Numbered from the stretch's first letter, positions 34,810-44,575 are shown. The stretch: DNA of 64,000 bases from Roseobacter sp. SK209-2-6 (GCF_000169455.1 NZ_AAYC01000017.1:19753-83752), one strand, 5' to 3'. A program made the numbers and translations. Notes: generated from the letters alone by a model not told the origin.

Positions 34810-36068
34810 ACCCGCCAAAATTCACCACCCTGGGCTGCCGTCTCAATGCCTATGAAACCGAGGCGATGAAAGAGCTGAGCCAAGAGGCCGGGCTCGACAA
34901 TCTCGTGGTGGTGAATACCTGTGCAGTCACTGCCGAAGCGGTGCGGAAGTCTCGCCAGGAGATCCGTCGGCTGCGGCGCGAAAACCCCGAGGCTCAGATC
35001 GTTGTCACTGGCTGTGCAGCGCAAACGGAACCCGAGAGTTTTGCTGCAATGGGCGAAGTTGATCGGGTCATTGGCAACAATGAGAAAATGCAGGCTGAAA
35101 CCTGGCAGCAGATCGCCAAGGGGCCGGATTTCATCGGCGAGACCGAAAAAATCCAAGTGGATGATATCATGTCGGTCAATGAGACCGCAGGCCATCTGAT
35201 TGACGGCTTTGGCACCCGCTCCCGCGCCTATGTGCAAGTCCAGAATGGCTGCGATCACCGTTGCACCTTCTGCATTATCCCCTATGGGCGCGGCAACTCG
35301 CGCTCTGTGCCAGCTGGTGTGGTCATCGACCAGATCAAACGTCTGATCGACAAGGGCTACAACGAGGTGGTTCTGACCGGTGTTGATCTGACTTCCTGGG
35401 GGGCGGATCTGCCCGCTACCCCGCGTCTGGGCGATCTTGTGATGCGAATCCTGCGCTTGGTGCCTGATTTGCCGCGCCTTCGTATCTCTTCTATTGATTC
35501 GATCGAAGCAGATGAGAACCTGATGCAGGCCATCGCAACAGAGCCGCGCCTGATGCCGCATCTGCATCTCTCGCTGCAGCATGGCGATGATTTGATTCTC
35601 AAACGTATGGCCCGGCGTCATCTGCGGGATGATGCCATCGCTTTTTGCGAAGAGGCGCGACGCTTGCGTCCCGATATGACCTTTGGCGCCGATATCATCG
35701 CGGGTTTCCCCACTGAAACCGAAGCCCATTTTGAAAACTCACTGAAACTGGTGACCGACTGCGATCTGACCTGGCTTCATGTTTTCCCATACTCCAAGAG
35801 AGAGGGCACTCCGGCGGCGAAGATCCCGAACCAGGTCAATGGCAAGCTGATCAAGGAACGTGCGGCCCGCCTGCGCGCTGCTGGAGAGGCGCAGACCCAG
35901 CGCCATCTCCAGGCGCAGCTAGGTAAGACCCATCACATCCTGATGGAGAACCCGCATATGGGGCGGACAGAACAGTTCACCGAGGTGAGTTTTACCACCC
36001 CGCAGACCGAAGGTGAGATCGTCATGGCCACAATCAGCGGGTCAAAAGGGTCACAGCTTACCGCTTGA
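34806..36068 (+). CDS. mtaB: tRNA t6A37 methylthiotransferase
   Basis: A 420-residue radical SAM methylthiotransferase that converts t6A37 to ms2t6A37 in tRNA. The N-terminal domain has the second-cluster cysteines in LGCRLNAYE, VNTCAVT and VTGCAAQ; the SAM cluster motif is CDHRCTFC in NGCDHRCTFCIIPYGRG; a TRAM-like C-terminus follows. The ATG at 34806 overlaps the dapF stop (ATGA), so the two are translationally coupled, an arrangement usual in this group. Confidence 0.95.
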   Translation: MNPPKFTTLGCRLNAYETEAMKELSQEAGLDNLVVVNTCAVTAEAVRKSRQEIRRLRRENPEAQIVVTGCAAQTEPESFAAMGEVDRVIGNNEKMQAETWQQIAKGPDFIGETEKIQVDDIMSVNETAGHLIDGFGTRSRAYVQVQNGCDHRCTFCIIPYGRGNSRSVPAGVVIDQIKRLIDKGYNEVVLTGVDLTSWGADLPATPRLGDLVMRILRLVPDLPRLRISSIDSIEADENLMQAIATEPRLMPHLHLSLQHGDDLILKRMARRHLRDDAIAFCEEARRLRPDMTFGADIIAGFPTETEAHFENSLKLVTDCDLTWLHVFPYSKREGTPAAKIPNQVNGKLIKERAARLRAAGEAQTQRHLQAQLGKTHHILMENPHMGRTEQFTEVSFTTPQTEGEIVMATISGSKGSQLTA

Positions 36069-36156
36069 ACAATACGAAGCTGCGCACCGCTGAGGTCGAA
36101 TAGATGCGGTTGCTGGCCCAACAAGCAGAGGCCGCCAAGGCATAGCTCAGCCAAAG

Positions 36157-36195
36157 AAAAACCCCCGCACGGTCTAACCGAGCGGGGGTTTCTTA
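36157..36195. terminator. Bidirectional terminator between mtaB and petC
   Basis: AAACCCCCGC and GCGGGGGTTT arms pair around a loop of about 13 bases. A T-run follows on the plus strand (TTTCTTATTT) and, read from the other side, on the minus strand (TTTTTCTTT). The convergent mtaB and petC genes end on either side. Confidence 0.9.
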
Positions 36196-36215
36196 TTTCA
36201 GAAATCCAGCAAAGA

Positions 36216-37007
36216 TCAGCTGGTTTTCTTGTTCTTATGCGGTGCCCAGAGCTGCTTGTTGGTGAGGTACAGCAGAACCGAGAGGATGGTCAGCAGGAGA
36301 ACGCCGACAAAACCGGCTTTCTTGCGGTCCATCATCTTGGGTTCAGCGGTCCACATCAGAAAGGCCGCAACATCCTGCGACATGGCGCGAACAGTGTTTT
36401 CATGGCCGTCAGCAAACTCAACCTGCTCATCAAAGAGCGGCGGTGCCATCGAGATCCAGCCGCCGGGGAAGGCAACGTTCTCATAGAAGATGGTGCCTGC
36501 CTCTTCCTTTTCCTCACCGGTATAACCGTCCAGCAAGGATGCGATGTATTCCGCACCGCCCATGCCTTTGAACAGCTGGTTCATGCCAGAGCCGTAGGGA
36601 CCGTGGAAACCGGCGCGGGCCTTGGCCATCAGGCTCAGGTCAGGCGCGCCTGCGGCAGTATTTTCAGGGAAGTGATCCACCGGTTTGGCCGGACGGTCTT
36701 CGTCCAACTCGGCGTCATAGACCGAGAAGTTGTCTGCCGCATAGGCACGGACCTGATCTGCGGGTAGCGCCGGGCCGCCCTCGTCAGAGAGGGTGCGGAT
36801 CGGAATCAGCTTCAGACCGTGGCAGGCTGCGCAGACCTCGGTGTAGATCTGCAAGCCGCGCTGCAGCTGGTTCGGGTCATAGGCGCCAAAAGGTCCTTCG
36901 AACGAGAACTGGAAGTCCTCGACGTGGCCACTTCCACCTGCCGCATGTGATGCGACAGGGGCAAGGGCCAAAGCGAAGGCGGCACCGATTGCGAGTTTCT
37001 TCAACAT
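36216..37007 (-). CDS. petC: Cytochrome c1 of the bc1 complex
   Basis: A 263-residue c-type cytochrome. A cleavable signal peptide ([22 protein letters not shown]) leads into the periplasmic domain with the haem motif CAACH in VCAACHGLK; a distal Met ligand lies in the [18 protein letters not shown] region, and a C-terminal membrane anchor ([17 protein letters not shown]) ends the protein. Third gene of petABC, 19 bases after petB. Confidence 0.97.
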   Translation of the reverse strand: MLKKLAIGAAFALALAPVASHAAGGSGHVEDFQFSFEGPFGAYDPNQLQRGLQIYTEVCAACHGLKLIPIRTLSDEGGPALPADQVRAYAADNFSVYDAELDEDRPAKPVDHFPENTAAGAPDLSLMAKARAGFHGPYGSGMNQLFKGMGGAEYIASLLDGYTGEEKEEAGTIFYENVAFPGGWISMAPPLFDEQVEFADGHENTVRAMSQDVAAFLMWTAEPKMMDRKKAGFVGVLLLTILSVLLYLTNKQLWAPHKNKKTS

Positions 37008-37026
37008 TGGTAGCTGTCCTTCTCAG

Positions 37027-38358
37027 TTACTCGGCAGGAGTGGCTTCGCCGGATTTCTTCACGTAGTGCGCGTCGAAATCCTCTTCGATGGTGTTGGGTT
37101 CTGCCAGCGGCTTCTCGATCACGCCCAGGAGCGGCAGGATCACCAGGAAATAGCCGAACCAATAGGCCGATGCGATCAGCGAGAGCGATGCATAGGGCTC
37201 TTCTGCAGGCATCGCACCCAGCCACATCAGGGCAAAGAAGTCGAAGATCAGCAGGTAGAACCACCACTTGAACATCGGGCGGTAACGGCCGGAGCGCACG
37301 CGGCTGGTGTCGAGCCAGGGCACCAGAGCCATGACTGCAATTGCGCCGAACATCGCTAGAACACCAAAGAACTTGGCGTCGATGATGCCGCCGGTCACGA
37401 AGGAGGCAATCTGAACAACCCAGACCTCAGAGGTGAAGGCCCGCAGGATCGCGTAGAAGGGCAGGAAGTACCATTCGGGAACGATATGTGCAGGGGTCAC
37501 CAGCGGGTTGGCTTCGATGTAGTTATCCGGGTGGCCGAGGTAGTTCGGCATGAAGCCGACAATCGCCCAGAACACCACCAGAACAACAGCCAGACCCAGG
37601 AAATCTTTGATCACAAAGTAGGGCCAGAACGGCAGGGTGTCTTTCTCTGCGTCTTCCTTGGAGGTTTTGCGGACATCAACACCGGTGGGGTTGTTGTTGC
37701 CTGTGGTGTGGAAGGCCCAGATATGGACGATCACCAGCGCGGCAATGACAAAAGGCAGCAGATAGTGCAGCGAGAAGAAGCGGTTCAGGGTGGCGTTGTC
37801 CACCGCAGGTCCGCCCAAAAGGAAGGTCTGCAGTCCTTCGCCAATAAAGGGGATGGCGCCAAAGAGGCCGGTGATCACGGTCGCGCCCCAGAAGGACATC
37901 TGACCCCAGGGCAGAACATAGCCCATAAAGCCGGTGGCCATCATCAGCAGATAGATGATCATGCCGATGATCCATGTGATCTCACGAGGGGCCTTGTAAG
38001 AGCCGTAGAACAACCCGCGGAAAATGTGGATATAGACGGCAACAAAGAACAGCGACGCGCCGTTCATGTGAATGTAGCGGATCATATGGCCGCCGTTCAC
38101 GTTGCGCATGATGTGCTCAACAGAGGCAAAGGCCAGGTCGACATGCGGGGTGTAATGCATCACCAGGACAATGCCGGTGACGATTTGCAGCACCAGGCAG
38201 AAGGCCAGGACGATGCCCCAGATCCACCACCAGTTCAGGTTCTTGGGGGTGGGGATCATGATGGTGTCATAGATCAGACCGACGATGGGCAGGCGGCTGT
38301 GCAGCCACTTCTCTGCGCCAGTCTTCGGTTCGTAATGGTCGTGCGGAATACCGGACAT
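37027..38358 (-). CDS. petB: Cytochrome b of the bc1 complex
   Basis: A 443-residue integral membrane subunit with two b haems and the Qo and Qi quinone sites. Visible landmarks: [12 protein letters not shown] and the paired histidines of helices B and D (HMNG, HLLP-like HYLLPF, HIWAFH), the Qo motif GYVLPWGQM and the PEWY motif in [13 protein letters not shown]. It transfers electrons within the respiratory (and in phototrophs the photosynthetic) chain and pumps protons. Middle gene of petABC. Confidence 0.98.
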   Translation of the reverse strand: MSGIPHDHYEPKTGAEKWLHSRLPIVGLIYDTIMIPTPKNLNWWWIWGIVLAFCLVLQIVTGIVLVMHYTPHVDLAFASVEHIMRNVNGGHMIRYIHMNGASLFFVAVYIHIFRGLFYGSYKAPREITWIIGMIIYLLMMATGFMGYVLPWGQMSFWGATVITGLFGAIPFIGEGLQTFLLGGPAVDNATLNRFFSLHYLLPFVIAALVIVHIWAFHTTGNNNPTGVDVRKTSKEDAEKDTLPFWPYFVIKDFLGLAVVLVVFWAIVGFMPNYLGHPDNYIEANPLVTPAHIVPEWYFLPFYAILRAFTSEVWVVQIASFVTGGIIDAKFFGVLAMFGAIAVMALVPWLDTSRVRSGRYRPMFKWWFYLLIFDFFALMWLGAMPAEEPYASLSLIASAYWFGYFLVILPLLGVIEKPLAEPNTIEEDFDAHYVKKSGEATPAE

Positions 38359-38370
38359 ATGTGCGCCTCC

Positions 38371-38931
38371 TTATCCCAGCTTGATGGTGTTTGCGTCGGT
38401 GAACTCGGCGACCGGGATCCACAGGTTCTCGGGAGCGGGGCCTTTGCGGATCCGGCCCGAGGTATCGTAGTGGGAACCGTGGCATGGGCAGAACCAGCCA
38501 TTGAATTCACCAGCACCGTCACCCAGCGGGACACAGCCGAGGTGGGTACAAACGCCCATCATCACCAGCCATTCACCGTTTTCGTCCATGGCGCGGTTTT
38601 CATCCGCGGCATCCGTGCCAGGCTTGTTGGGGTTCTCCGAGGCGGTATCGATCAGGCCAGCAACGTCAACCTCACGGGCTTCGTCGATTTCTGCCTGAGT
38701 GCGGCGGCGAATAAACACCGGTTTACCCAAGAACATGACGCTGATCTGCGTCCCAACCTCTACACCGCTCACATCCACCAGGATCGAGGACAGCGCCTTA
38801 ACATCCGCCGAGGGGTTCATTTGGTTGACCAGGGGCCATACGGCGGCACCCGCGGTCACTGCCCCGGCGCCGGCAGTGGCGTAGTAGAGGAAATCTCTCC
38901 GGGTTCCTTCGTGGTCTTCTGCGTGGGACAC
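38371..38931 (-). CDS. petA: Rieske iron-sulfur subunit of the bc1 complex
   Basis: A 186-residue protein with an uncleaved twin-Arg type N-terminal anchor ([16 protein letters not shown]) and the Rieske cluster motifs CTHLGC and CPCHGSHYD. It accepts electrons from quinol at the Qo site and passes them to cytochrome c1. First gene of petABC; its promoter must lie in the 244-base gap up to the GST gene at 39176. Confidence 0.98.
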   Translation of the reverse strand: MSHAEDHEGTRRDFLYYATAGAGAVTAGAAVWPLVNQMNPSADVKALSSILVDVSGVEVGTQISVMFLGKPVFIRRRTQAEIDEAREVDVAGLIDTASENPNKPGTDAADENRAMDENGEWLVMMGVCTHLGCVPLGDGAGEFNGWFCPCHGSHYDTSGRIRKGPAPENLWIPVAEFTDANTIKLG

Positions 38932-39175
38932 GAGGTTTTCTCCAATTCCAGCGCCCGTTTAGGGCAAACATGCGCATGCACCGCGATTGCTCGCAGTGAC
39001 TCAGGCGCGTGTCTAGCGGGGTGAAGTGCATTCGTCCAGCGGTCAAAGGCGCACATCCCACTCCTCTTTGAAGTTTCTTGCGCGTGGCGGTCACAATGCC
39101 ACAGCAAAATTACCCTCTCATAGGAGCGGGAGCTACAAAACGGCCTGTGGGTTAACTTTCAGGTCAGCTTTATGG

Positions 39176-39778
39176 TTAGCTTTCCGGGGGGCGTGTCGCC
39201 TGCATCGACTCACGCGAATCAAAAGTTGTGAACCAGTCTTCCAGTGCCTCATTGCCAATGCGCCAACCTAGATTCGGGTGGCGGAAATCAACATAGGCCA
39301 AAGCGCAGGCGACAGCGATTTGCCCCATATCAAGCGACCCTTGCAAATGGCTGATCCAACGCGCGTTCAGCGCTGCGCAGGCCCCAAGCACTTTTCCCTT
39401 CTGTGCCTCGAACCAATCCTCCGATTGTTGCGCTTCGTTCCGCAAGCGCCGCTCATAGGTCATCAGAACCGCCGCTTCCATAATACCATCCGCCGTCGCC
39501 TCCAGCACGCGGCTGTCCCAGCCCCCAGCATAGAGGCCCGATCCAAAACGCTCATTCAGATAGGCGCAAATTACCCGGCTGTCATAGAGCGCTGGCCCAT
39601 CTCCTCGTTCCAGCGCCGGGATCTTGGCCAGGGGGTTGCTTGCGCGCACTTCGGCGCTTGGGGTTATCGGCGTGGTATGCACCTGCAGCAATTCGACCTG
39701 ATCCAATTTACCGGTCTCATGCAAAAGGACCATGACTTTGCGCACAAAGGGCGAGGTTGGGGCATAATGCAGCTTCAT
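39176..39778 (-). CDS. Glutathione S-transferase family protein
   Basis: A 200-residue GST with an N-terminal thioredoxin-like domain (MKLHYAPTSPFVRKVMVLLHE, Ser9-Pro-Phe as the usual glutathione-contacting segment; NPLAKIPALE with the cis-Pro) and an all-helical C-terminal domain (GQIAVACALAYVDFR). Bacterial GSTs of this kind act in detoxification or as reductases; the substrate is unknown. Alone, running in the direction of petABC. Confidence 0.93.
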   Translation of the reverse strand: MKLHYAPTSPFVRKVMVLLHETGKLDQVELLQVHTTPITPSAEVRASNPLAKIPALERGDGPALYDSRVICAYLNERFGSGLYAGGWDSRVLEATADGIMEAAVLMTYERRLRNEAQQSEDWFEAQKGKVLGACAALNARWISHLQGSLDMGQIAVACALAYVDFRHPNLGWRIGNEALEDWFTTFDSRESMQATRPPES

Positions 39779-39906
39779 ATCAATCTCCTGAGTTATCTGC
39801 GCCGCAGCCTAATGCGCGGCAACAAAAAGAAAACCCCGCCGACCATTTCCCTTAGCAGAGATTGATCCATCTCAGTTTGAAACGAGGCGGCAGGGTCTGA
39901 TCCGGT

Positions 39907-40536
39907 TTACGACCGTTGTGCGTGCATCAATTGCGACAAGGTTTCGAGTTCTGAGCCTATCCCACTGACAACCCCCTCTGCCGCACCATAGCGCGCCTGC
40001 TCCTCCTTGTTTTGGCTCAGCTTCCACGTTCCCTCTACCTTTTGGATGTGCAAGCGAACCGGCACGATCATCCGCATCATTCGGTCCAAGGCCTCTCTCT
40101 CCATCTTCGCCGTTGTCCAAACAGGCTTTGGCGTCAGTTGTTCCTCAAAAAACGTAAATTGCCGGTCGATCAGATCCCGCAGCTCTGCCTGCGGGCGCAA
40201 CTCCAGTTTTCCGACCAGATGCACTGCAATATAGTTCCAGGTCGGAACCTGGTTCGCGATACCGTACCAATCCGGCGACACATAACCGTCAGGCCCTGCT
40301 ACCGCGATGCGGGCTGGCATTGGAGTTTGCAACTGACGCGCAATCGGGTTGGACCGCACCAGGTGAAGCTCGGCGTAAGATCCATCTTGTGAAAGCAAGA
40401 AAGGAACGTGGCTGACCAAAGGCGCCTCATCTGTCTGGTTGCTCTGCGACATTGTCAGCATTCCAAAAGCCCTGCTCCGGGCAAATGTCAGATTCTCACC
40501 ATGCTCTGCATCATGAAAAACAGGGTTGGGATGCAT
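39907..40536 (-). CDS. FMN-binding PaiB-like protein
   Basis: A 209-residue member of the PaiB/FMN-binding negative transcriptional regulator family, which has a split-barrel flavin fold (MHPNPVFH, LVSHVPFLL, YVSPDWY, VPTWNYIAVHLVGKLE). B. subtilis PaiB represses sporulation and protease genes, but most members are better regarded as flavin-binding proteins of unknown role. It is divergent from an FMN riboswitch and lumazine synthase, a suggestive flavin-related context. Confidence 0.9.
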   Translation of the reverse strand: MHPNPVFHDAEHGENLTFARSRAFGMLTMSQSNQTDEAPLVSHVPFLLSQDGSYAELHLVRSNPIARQLQTPMPARIAVAGPDGYVSPDWYGIANQVPTWNYIAVHLVGKLELRPQAELRDLIDRQFTFFEEQLTPKPVWTTAKMEREALDRMMRMIVPVRLHIQKVEGTWKLSQNKEEQARYGAAEGVVSGIGSELETLSQLMHAQRS

Positions 40537-40688
40537 CAGAAATCCTCCATTTTTTCTTCTTTTGCGCCCTATCCGGCCTCTGAAGAAGAGCCAAAACAGA
40601 ACACAGACCCCCTACCAATTTCAAACTGCACCGCTGGACCCAAAGGAAGCGCTTGAAATCCAGTTTGCAGCTTGGCAAGGTCCCGCCG

Positions 40689-40830
40689 TTCTCAGGGCGG
40701 GGTGAAATTCCCCACCGGCGGTAAGCAGGCCTAGTCCCGTAAGCCCGCGAGCGGCTTCCGGTCATCTGGAAGTGTCAGCAGATCTGGTGCAATTCCAGAG
40801 CCGACGGTTACAGTCCGGATGGAAGAGAAG
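40689..40830 (+). ncRNA. FMN riboswitch (RFN element)
   Basis: The conserved RFN blocks appear in order: TTCTCAGGGCGGGGTGAAAT, CCCCACCGGCGGTAA, AGCCCGCGAGCG, then CAGCAGATCTGGTG, CCAGAGCCGACGGTTACAG and CCGGATGGAAGAGAA closing the basal stem with the first block. It lies in the leader of the lumazine synthase gene starting at 40924 and would lower its expression when FMN is plentiful. Confidence 0.97.
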
Positions 40831-40923
40831 GTACGACAGGACCGTTTTGGCGCCTTTGGCCCAGCGCGCGCCTGCCGTTCGTGATCGCCTTGGGTGACGT
40901 GTCAAACCAAAGGAGATTACGCA

Positions 40924-41361
40924 ATGACACACACCCGCTACGCTTTTATCAAAGCACAATGGCACGCCGATATCGTTGACCGGGCATTGGAAGGGTTTGA
41001 AGAGATCATCCCTTCGGATCAGATTGATGTCTTTGATGTCCCCGGTGCCTTCGAGATGCCTCTCTTGGCGCAACGGCTCGCCAAAACCGGCAAATACCAT
41101 GCTATTGCCTGCGCGGCGCTGGTGGTGGACGGCGGTATCTACAGGCATGACTTTGTAGCCCAGGCCGTTGTTGATGGCCTCATGCGGGCAGGGCTAGAGA
41201 CAGGCATCCCGGTGCTCTCGGTCTCACTCACCCCGCACCACTTTCAGGAAACGGACCACCACAAGACAATTTACCGGACCCACTTTGTTCAAAAGGGCCG
41301 TGAAGCAGGTGAAGCCGCTCGACTAATCTCTGGCACCTATTCGGCTCTTGAGGCTGCATAG
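40924..41361 (+). CDS. ribH: 6,7-dimethyl-8-ribityllumazine synthase, type II (RibH2-like)
   Basis: A 145-residue enzyme that makes the lumazine precursor of riboflavin. It resembles the decameric type II synthases of Brucella and Mesorhizobium rather than the icosahedral type I. Substrate-site features are intact: VPGAFEMPLLAQ (residues 39-50), VDGGIYRHDFVA with the proton-transfer His75, and TPHHFQE. The ATG at 40924 follows AAGGAG; the frame is open to 40894. Controlled by the FMN riboswitch just upstream. Confidence 0.95.
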   Translation: MTHTRYAFIKAQWHADIVDRALEGFEEIIPSDQIDVFDVPGAFEMPLLAQRLAKTGKYHAIACAALVVDGGIYRHDFVAQAVVDGLMRAGLETGIPVLSVSLTPHHFQETDHHKTIYRTHFVQKGREAGEAARLISGTYSALEAA

Positions 41362-41865
41362 CACCAACTTAATACGGGTGTCTGGCCAGAAAGGATCACT
41401 TAGCCAGACACTCTCTCAGTTACTCATCTTAGATTCTAAAATGAATGAGCTCTGCTCCGCTGGCGGTTAGTCAGATCGGGTTTTGCAAAGCTGGATCAGG
41501 CCTGAAGCGTCGGGATTAAACAATCGCAAAAACGTCGTAAGTCCCTCATCTGGATATGGTTTCAACTTGCAGTTCAAGGATTGGCTTGGCACGCTCAAAC
41601 TGTCTTTGCAGGGCGAATAGACTCGCCTTACCCGTAAGGCATAATAGACGAACCGCAAAAGTCACTCGCTTACAGCAAAGCAAACGGCACGGCGGGAAAT
41701 GTATTTTGCGTTGCTTCAGGGCTTACAGGCACTTGCCCTCAGGCGACGGTTTTTGGTCTGAGCACTCCTCCAAGGAGCGTCTCAAGTTTTTCGGCTGCCT
41801 GTTTTGCAGCTGCTCTACAGGTTTGAGCACGACAGAACAGTCTGCCGACAGTAAAGGAGCAGAGA
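41362..41865. other. Structured intergenic region, 504 bases, between the two lumazine synthase genes
   Basis: No protein gene and no second RFN element. It holds several inverted repeats: GCCTTA-cccg-TAAGGC (41625-41640), AGGGC/GCCCT (41719-41740), CTCC-tccaa-GGAG (41765-41777), and GGTTTGAGC (41820-41828), which is fully complementary to GCTCAAACC (41869-41877) at the start of the next gene. A near copy, GGTCTGAGC (41756-41764), could pair with the same target with one mismatch. This looks like a regulatory leader. Confidence 0.5.
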
Positions 41866-42312
41866 ATGGCTCAAACCCGCTACGCTTTTATTAAGTCGCA
41901 ATGGTATTCTGAGATTGTCGACCGTTCGCTCGAAGGGTTTTTGGATTTGATTTCCAGCGATGTGGTCGACGTCTACAATGCGCCCAGCGCTTTTGAACTA
42001 CCGCTTCTGGCGCAGGATCTTGCCCGAACCGGGAATTATGGGACCATCACCTGCGCAGCCTTTATCGTAGATGGCGGAAGCTACCGCCAACAGCATATGG
42101 CGCATGTCGTACTGGACGGCCTGATGCGCGTTGGGCTTGATACCGGCATACCTGTCCTCTCTATTGCGATGGTCCCACATCAGTTTCAGGCCACCAAACA
42201 TGATGAGGAAATCTACAGCATTCGCTTTGAAGAAAAGGGGCGGGAGGCAGCGCAAACAGCGCTTATGATTCCCAAGGTACGTGAAGAGATCGTGCGTACC
42301 AGCAAGTCGTGA
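41866..42312 (+). CDS. Lumazine synthase-like paralogue lacking the catalytic histidine
   Basis: A 148-residue protein collinear with the RibH at 40924 without gaps (about 59 percent identity by hand count over 130 residues). The fold and most of the substrate pocket remain, but the loop VDGGSYRQQHMAH carries Gln75-Gln76-His77 where the active enzyme has His75-Asp76-Phe77, so the usual proton-transfer His is missing. Gly41 of the substrate loop is Ser (APSAFELP) and His14 is Tyr. It may be a slow synthase, a lumazine- or flavin-binding protein, or a regulator. AAAGGAG precedes the ATG. Confidence 0.88.
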   Translation: MAQTRYAFIKSQWYSEIVDRSLEGFLDLISSDVVDVYNAPSAFELPLLAQDLARTGNYGTITCAAFIVDGGSYRQQHMAHVVLDGLMRVGLDTGIPVLSIAMVPHQFQATKHDEEIYSIRFEEKGREAAQTALMIPKVREEIVRTSKS

Positions 42313-42339
42313 TACCCTTCTTCCTCTCCTTTCGCTTCC

Positions 42340-43032
42340 CTAGCCAAGATAGGCTTTGAGGCTCGGAGGGGGATTGTCCAGCAGTGCAGCACAGGGCATT
42401 GGGTCGTGAACCCTCCCTTCGGCCACCAAGATCCCCTGATCCGCAATTCGTCGCGCGTCCTGGGGATCGTGACTCACCATCAGGAGTGTCGCTCCGGTAT
42501 CGGTGACAATCTCCGACACCAGGTCAAGCATATCTGCCTTCAGGGCAGGCCCCAGGGCCGCAAAGGGCTCATCCAGTAGCAAAATCTCTTTGCGCTGCAA
42601 GAGCACACGCGCCAGGGCAACCCGGCTTTGTTGCCCCCCAGAGAGTTCCGATGGTTTGCGATCTTCAAGCCCTTCCAAGCCGACGCGTTTCAACGCTTCG
42701 CCAACGCGCTCTTCCTGCGCCTTCGAAAGACGCAAATCAGGCTGCAAGCCAAGGCCTGCATTCTGACCTGCGGTGAGATGTGGAAACAGGTTGCCATCCT
42801 GAAACAGCGTGGCCGTCGGGCGGTCCCCCGGCAAAAGCGGGGTCAGGTCGGCTCCCTTCCATAGAATTCGTCCCTGCCGTAGGGGTAGAAAACCAGAAAG
42901 CGCCTGGATCAAGGTCGATTTTCCAGCACCTGAGGGACCGATGATCGCAGCCTTATCCCCTGCACCCAGGGAGAAATCTGCCGAAATCGTGAAATCACCA
43001 TTGTCAATGAGACCGGCTTCAATCTTCAGCAT
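42340..43032 (-). CDS. thiQ: Thiamine ABC transporter, ATP-binding protein
   Basis: A 230-residue ABC ATPase: Walker A GPSGAGKS, Q-loop LFQDGNLFPHL, signature LSGGQQSR, Walker B LLLDEPFAALG and switch His in VSHDP. The start MLKIEAGL at 43032 is preferred to an upstream ATG at 43101 buried in the permease gene. It overlaps thiP by 14 bases. With the permease and binding protein it imports thiamine or its phosphates. Confidence 0.95.
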   Translation of the reverse strand: MLKIEAGLIDNGDFTISADFSLGAGDKAAIIGPSGAGKSTLIQALSGFLPLRQGRILWKGADLTPLLPGDRPTATLFQDGNLFPHLTAGQNAGLGLQPDLRLSKAQEERVGEALKRVGLEGLEDRKPSELSGGQQSRVALARVLLQRKEILLLDEPFAALGPALKADMLDLVSEIVTDTGATLLMVSHDPQDARRIADQGILVAEGRVHDPMPCAALLDNPPPSLKAYLG

Positions 43033-44575
43033 GCCATCGCCCCCCTCTATCCAGGATCCAAAACGCGCCCATAGAGAGCAACAGCAGCAAAACGGCGGCA
43101 CCCGAAGCCGCTTGCATTTGATAGGCGCCCATCAGGCGGTAGATCTGCAAGGGCAGAGTCGCCACTTCGGGATCGGCAAAGAGGGTGATGACCCCCAGAT
43201 CTCCCATCGAAAGCGCTGCCCCAAGGCCCGCCGCAAAACCGATTTGCGCCCGCAGTCTGGGCAGGAAGACCTGCCGCCAAAAAGGCCATCCGATCATGTT
43301 CAATGACAGCCCCAATCGACCATAGCCAGCGATCACTTCGCTCGCCCGTGGCACAAGGATGCGCAGAGCAAAGGGCAGGGCCATGATCGCGTTCACGAGC
43401 GCAGTCACCGGTAGCGCCAGGGCAAAAGGGTCCGCAATCGGATAGATCAGGATGAACAACCCAGTCCCAATGACCAATGGAGAAGCCGCAAGTCCCAAGA
43501 TACCGGCGGTCTCCACACCTCCACGCCGCCCCAGCGCGACCGCCGCCGACATAGGCAAAGCCAGACACAATAGAATCACCGTGCTGCAAGCAGCCACAAG
43601 GAGTGAAGTCATCGCCGCCCACCAGACCGAAGCCTGCAGCAAAGGCAGGCCTGGCAAGCCGGAAACCAACAGGGCCGCCAACGGCAACAACAGAAAGCTT
43701 GCTGCAGCAAGGAGCCAGAACAGGTCAAACAGCCTTGCCGATGTATTTTGACCATCCCAGCGTTGCAGCACCCGGTCCAGCCCCGCGCCGGGCCCGTCGT
43801 GGCGCGCCGCCTTTAGCGCCAGATACCCGGCAGCCCCGGTTAGCAGCAATTGCACTGCAGACAATAGGGCGGCACGGCCTAGATCAAAATCAAAACGAAA
43901 CGCCTGATAGATGGCCAGCTCGATGGTGGTGGCACGGGGCCCGCCACCGAGGGTCAGAGCCACCGCAAAACTGGACAGACAAATGGCAAAAACAACGGCA
44001 AAGGTGCCAGGCAGGACCTGCCGCAACATCGGGGCTTCCAGCAGACGCCACATAGAAATCGCACCCGCATTGATCTGCGCAGCCAAACGAAAATGCTCTG
44101 CCGGGGTTTCCTGCCAACCCTGTAGAATCAGCCGCGTTGCCAAGGGTAGGTTGAAGAACACATGGGCCAGAACAACCCCGTGCAAGCCATAGATTTGCAG
44201 GGGTTCGAACCCAAGGAAGCCGAGTGCCTGGCTGATCCAGCCCGCCCGCCCAAAGACGGCAATCAACCCAAGAATTGCTACGATAACTGGCAGGATGAAG
44301 GGCGCCCCAAGTAGGGCAATCAACAAAGACCGGCCAGGGAAACGGCGTCGTGCTAAAGCCCGCGCTACTGGGACTGCCAGTAAAACGCTAAAGACAGCAG
44401 ACAACAGTGCCTGCGTCAGAGTAAAGCGCAAAGCCGCCCAATCGCTGGCGCCCAAGCCGCGCCCTGCCTCCGCACGAAGAGCAACCGCTGCCAGCGTTCC
44501 AAGGATAAGCGCGGCCACAAAAAGGGCCGCGCCAACGCCAGGAGAGGCGCTTATTGGCTGAGCGCGTCGAGCCAT
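43019..44575 (-). CDS. thiP: Thiamine ABC transporter, permease
   Basis: A 518-residue permease made of two fused half-permeases, each with about six hydrophobic segments and an EAA-type loop (AAQINAGAISMWRLLEAPMLRQVLPG in the first half as two separate runs, LNMIGWPFWRQVFLPRLRAQ in the second). The duplicated layout is standard for ThiP. It overlaps thiB at its 5' end by 25 bases and thiQ at its 3' end. Confidence 0.94.
   Translation of the reverse strand: MARRAQPISASPGVGAALFVAALILGTLAAVALRAEAGRGLGASDWAALRFTLTQALLSAVFSVLLAVPVARALARRRFPGRSLLIALLGAPFILPVIVAILGLIAVFGRAGWISQALGFLGFEPLQIYGLHGVVLAHVFFNLPLATRLILQGWQETPAEHFRLAAQINAGAISMWRLLEAPMLRQVLPGTFAVVFAICLSSFAVALTLGGGPRATTIELAIYQAFRFDFDLGRAALLSAVQLLLTGAAGYLALKAARHDGPGAGLDRVLQRWDGQNTSARLFDLFWLLAAASFLLLPLAALLVSGLPGLPLLQASVWWAAMTSLLVAACSTVILLCLALPMSAAVALGRRGGVETAGILGLAASPLVIGTGLFILIYPIADPFALALPVTALVNAIMALPFALRILVPRASEVIAGYGRLGLSLNMIGWPFWRQVFLPRLRAQIGFAAGLGAALSMGDLGVITLFADPEVATLPLQIYRLMGAYQMQAASGAAVLLLLLSMGAFWILDRGGRWHAED

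Noticed and set aside
37486..39024. 512-residue open frame opposite petB and petA
   Set aside because: Antisense shadow of two unmistakable genes; composition His/Asp/Gln-rich as expected of a shadow.
41362..41865. Second FMN riboswitch before the RibH paralogue
   Set aside because: None of the RFN conserved blocks is present, although the region is structured.
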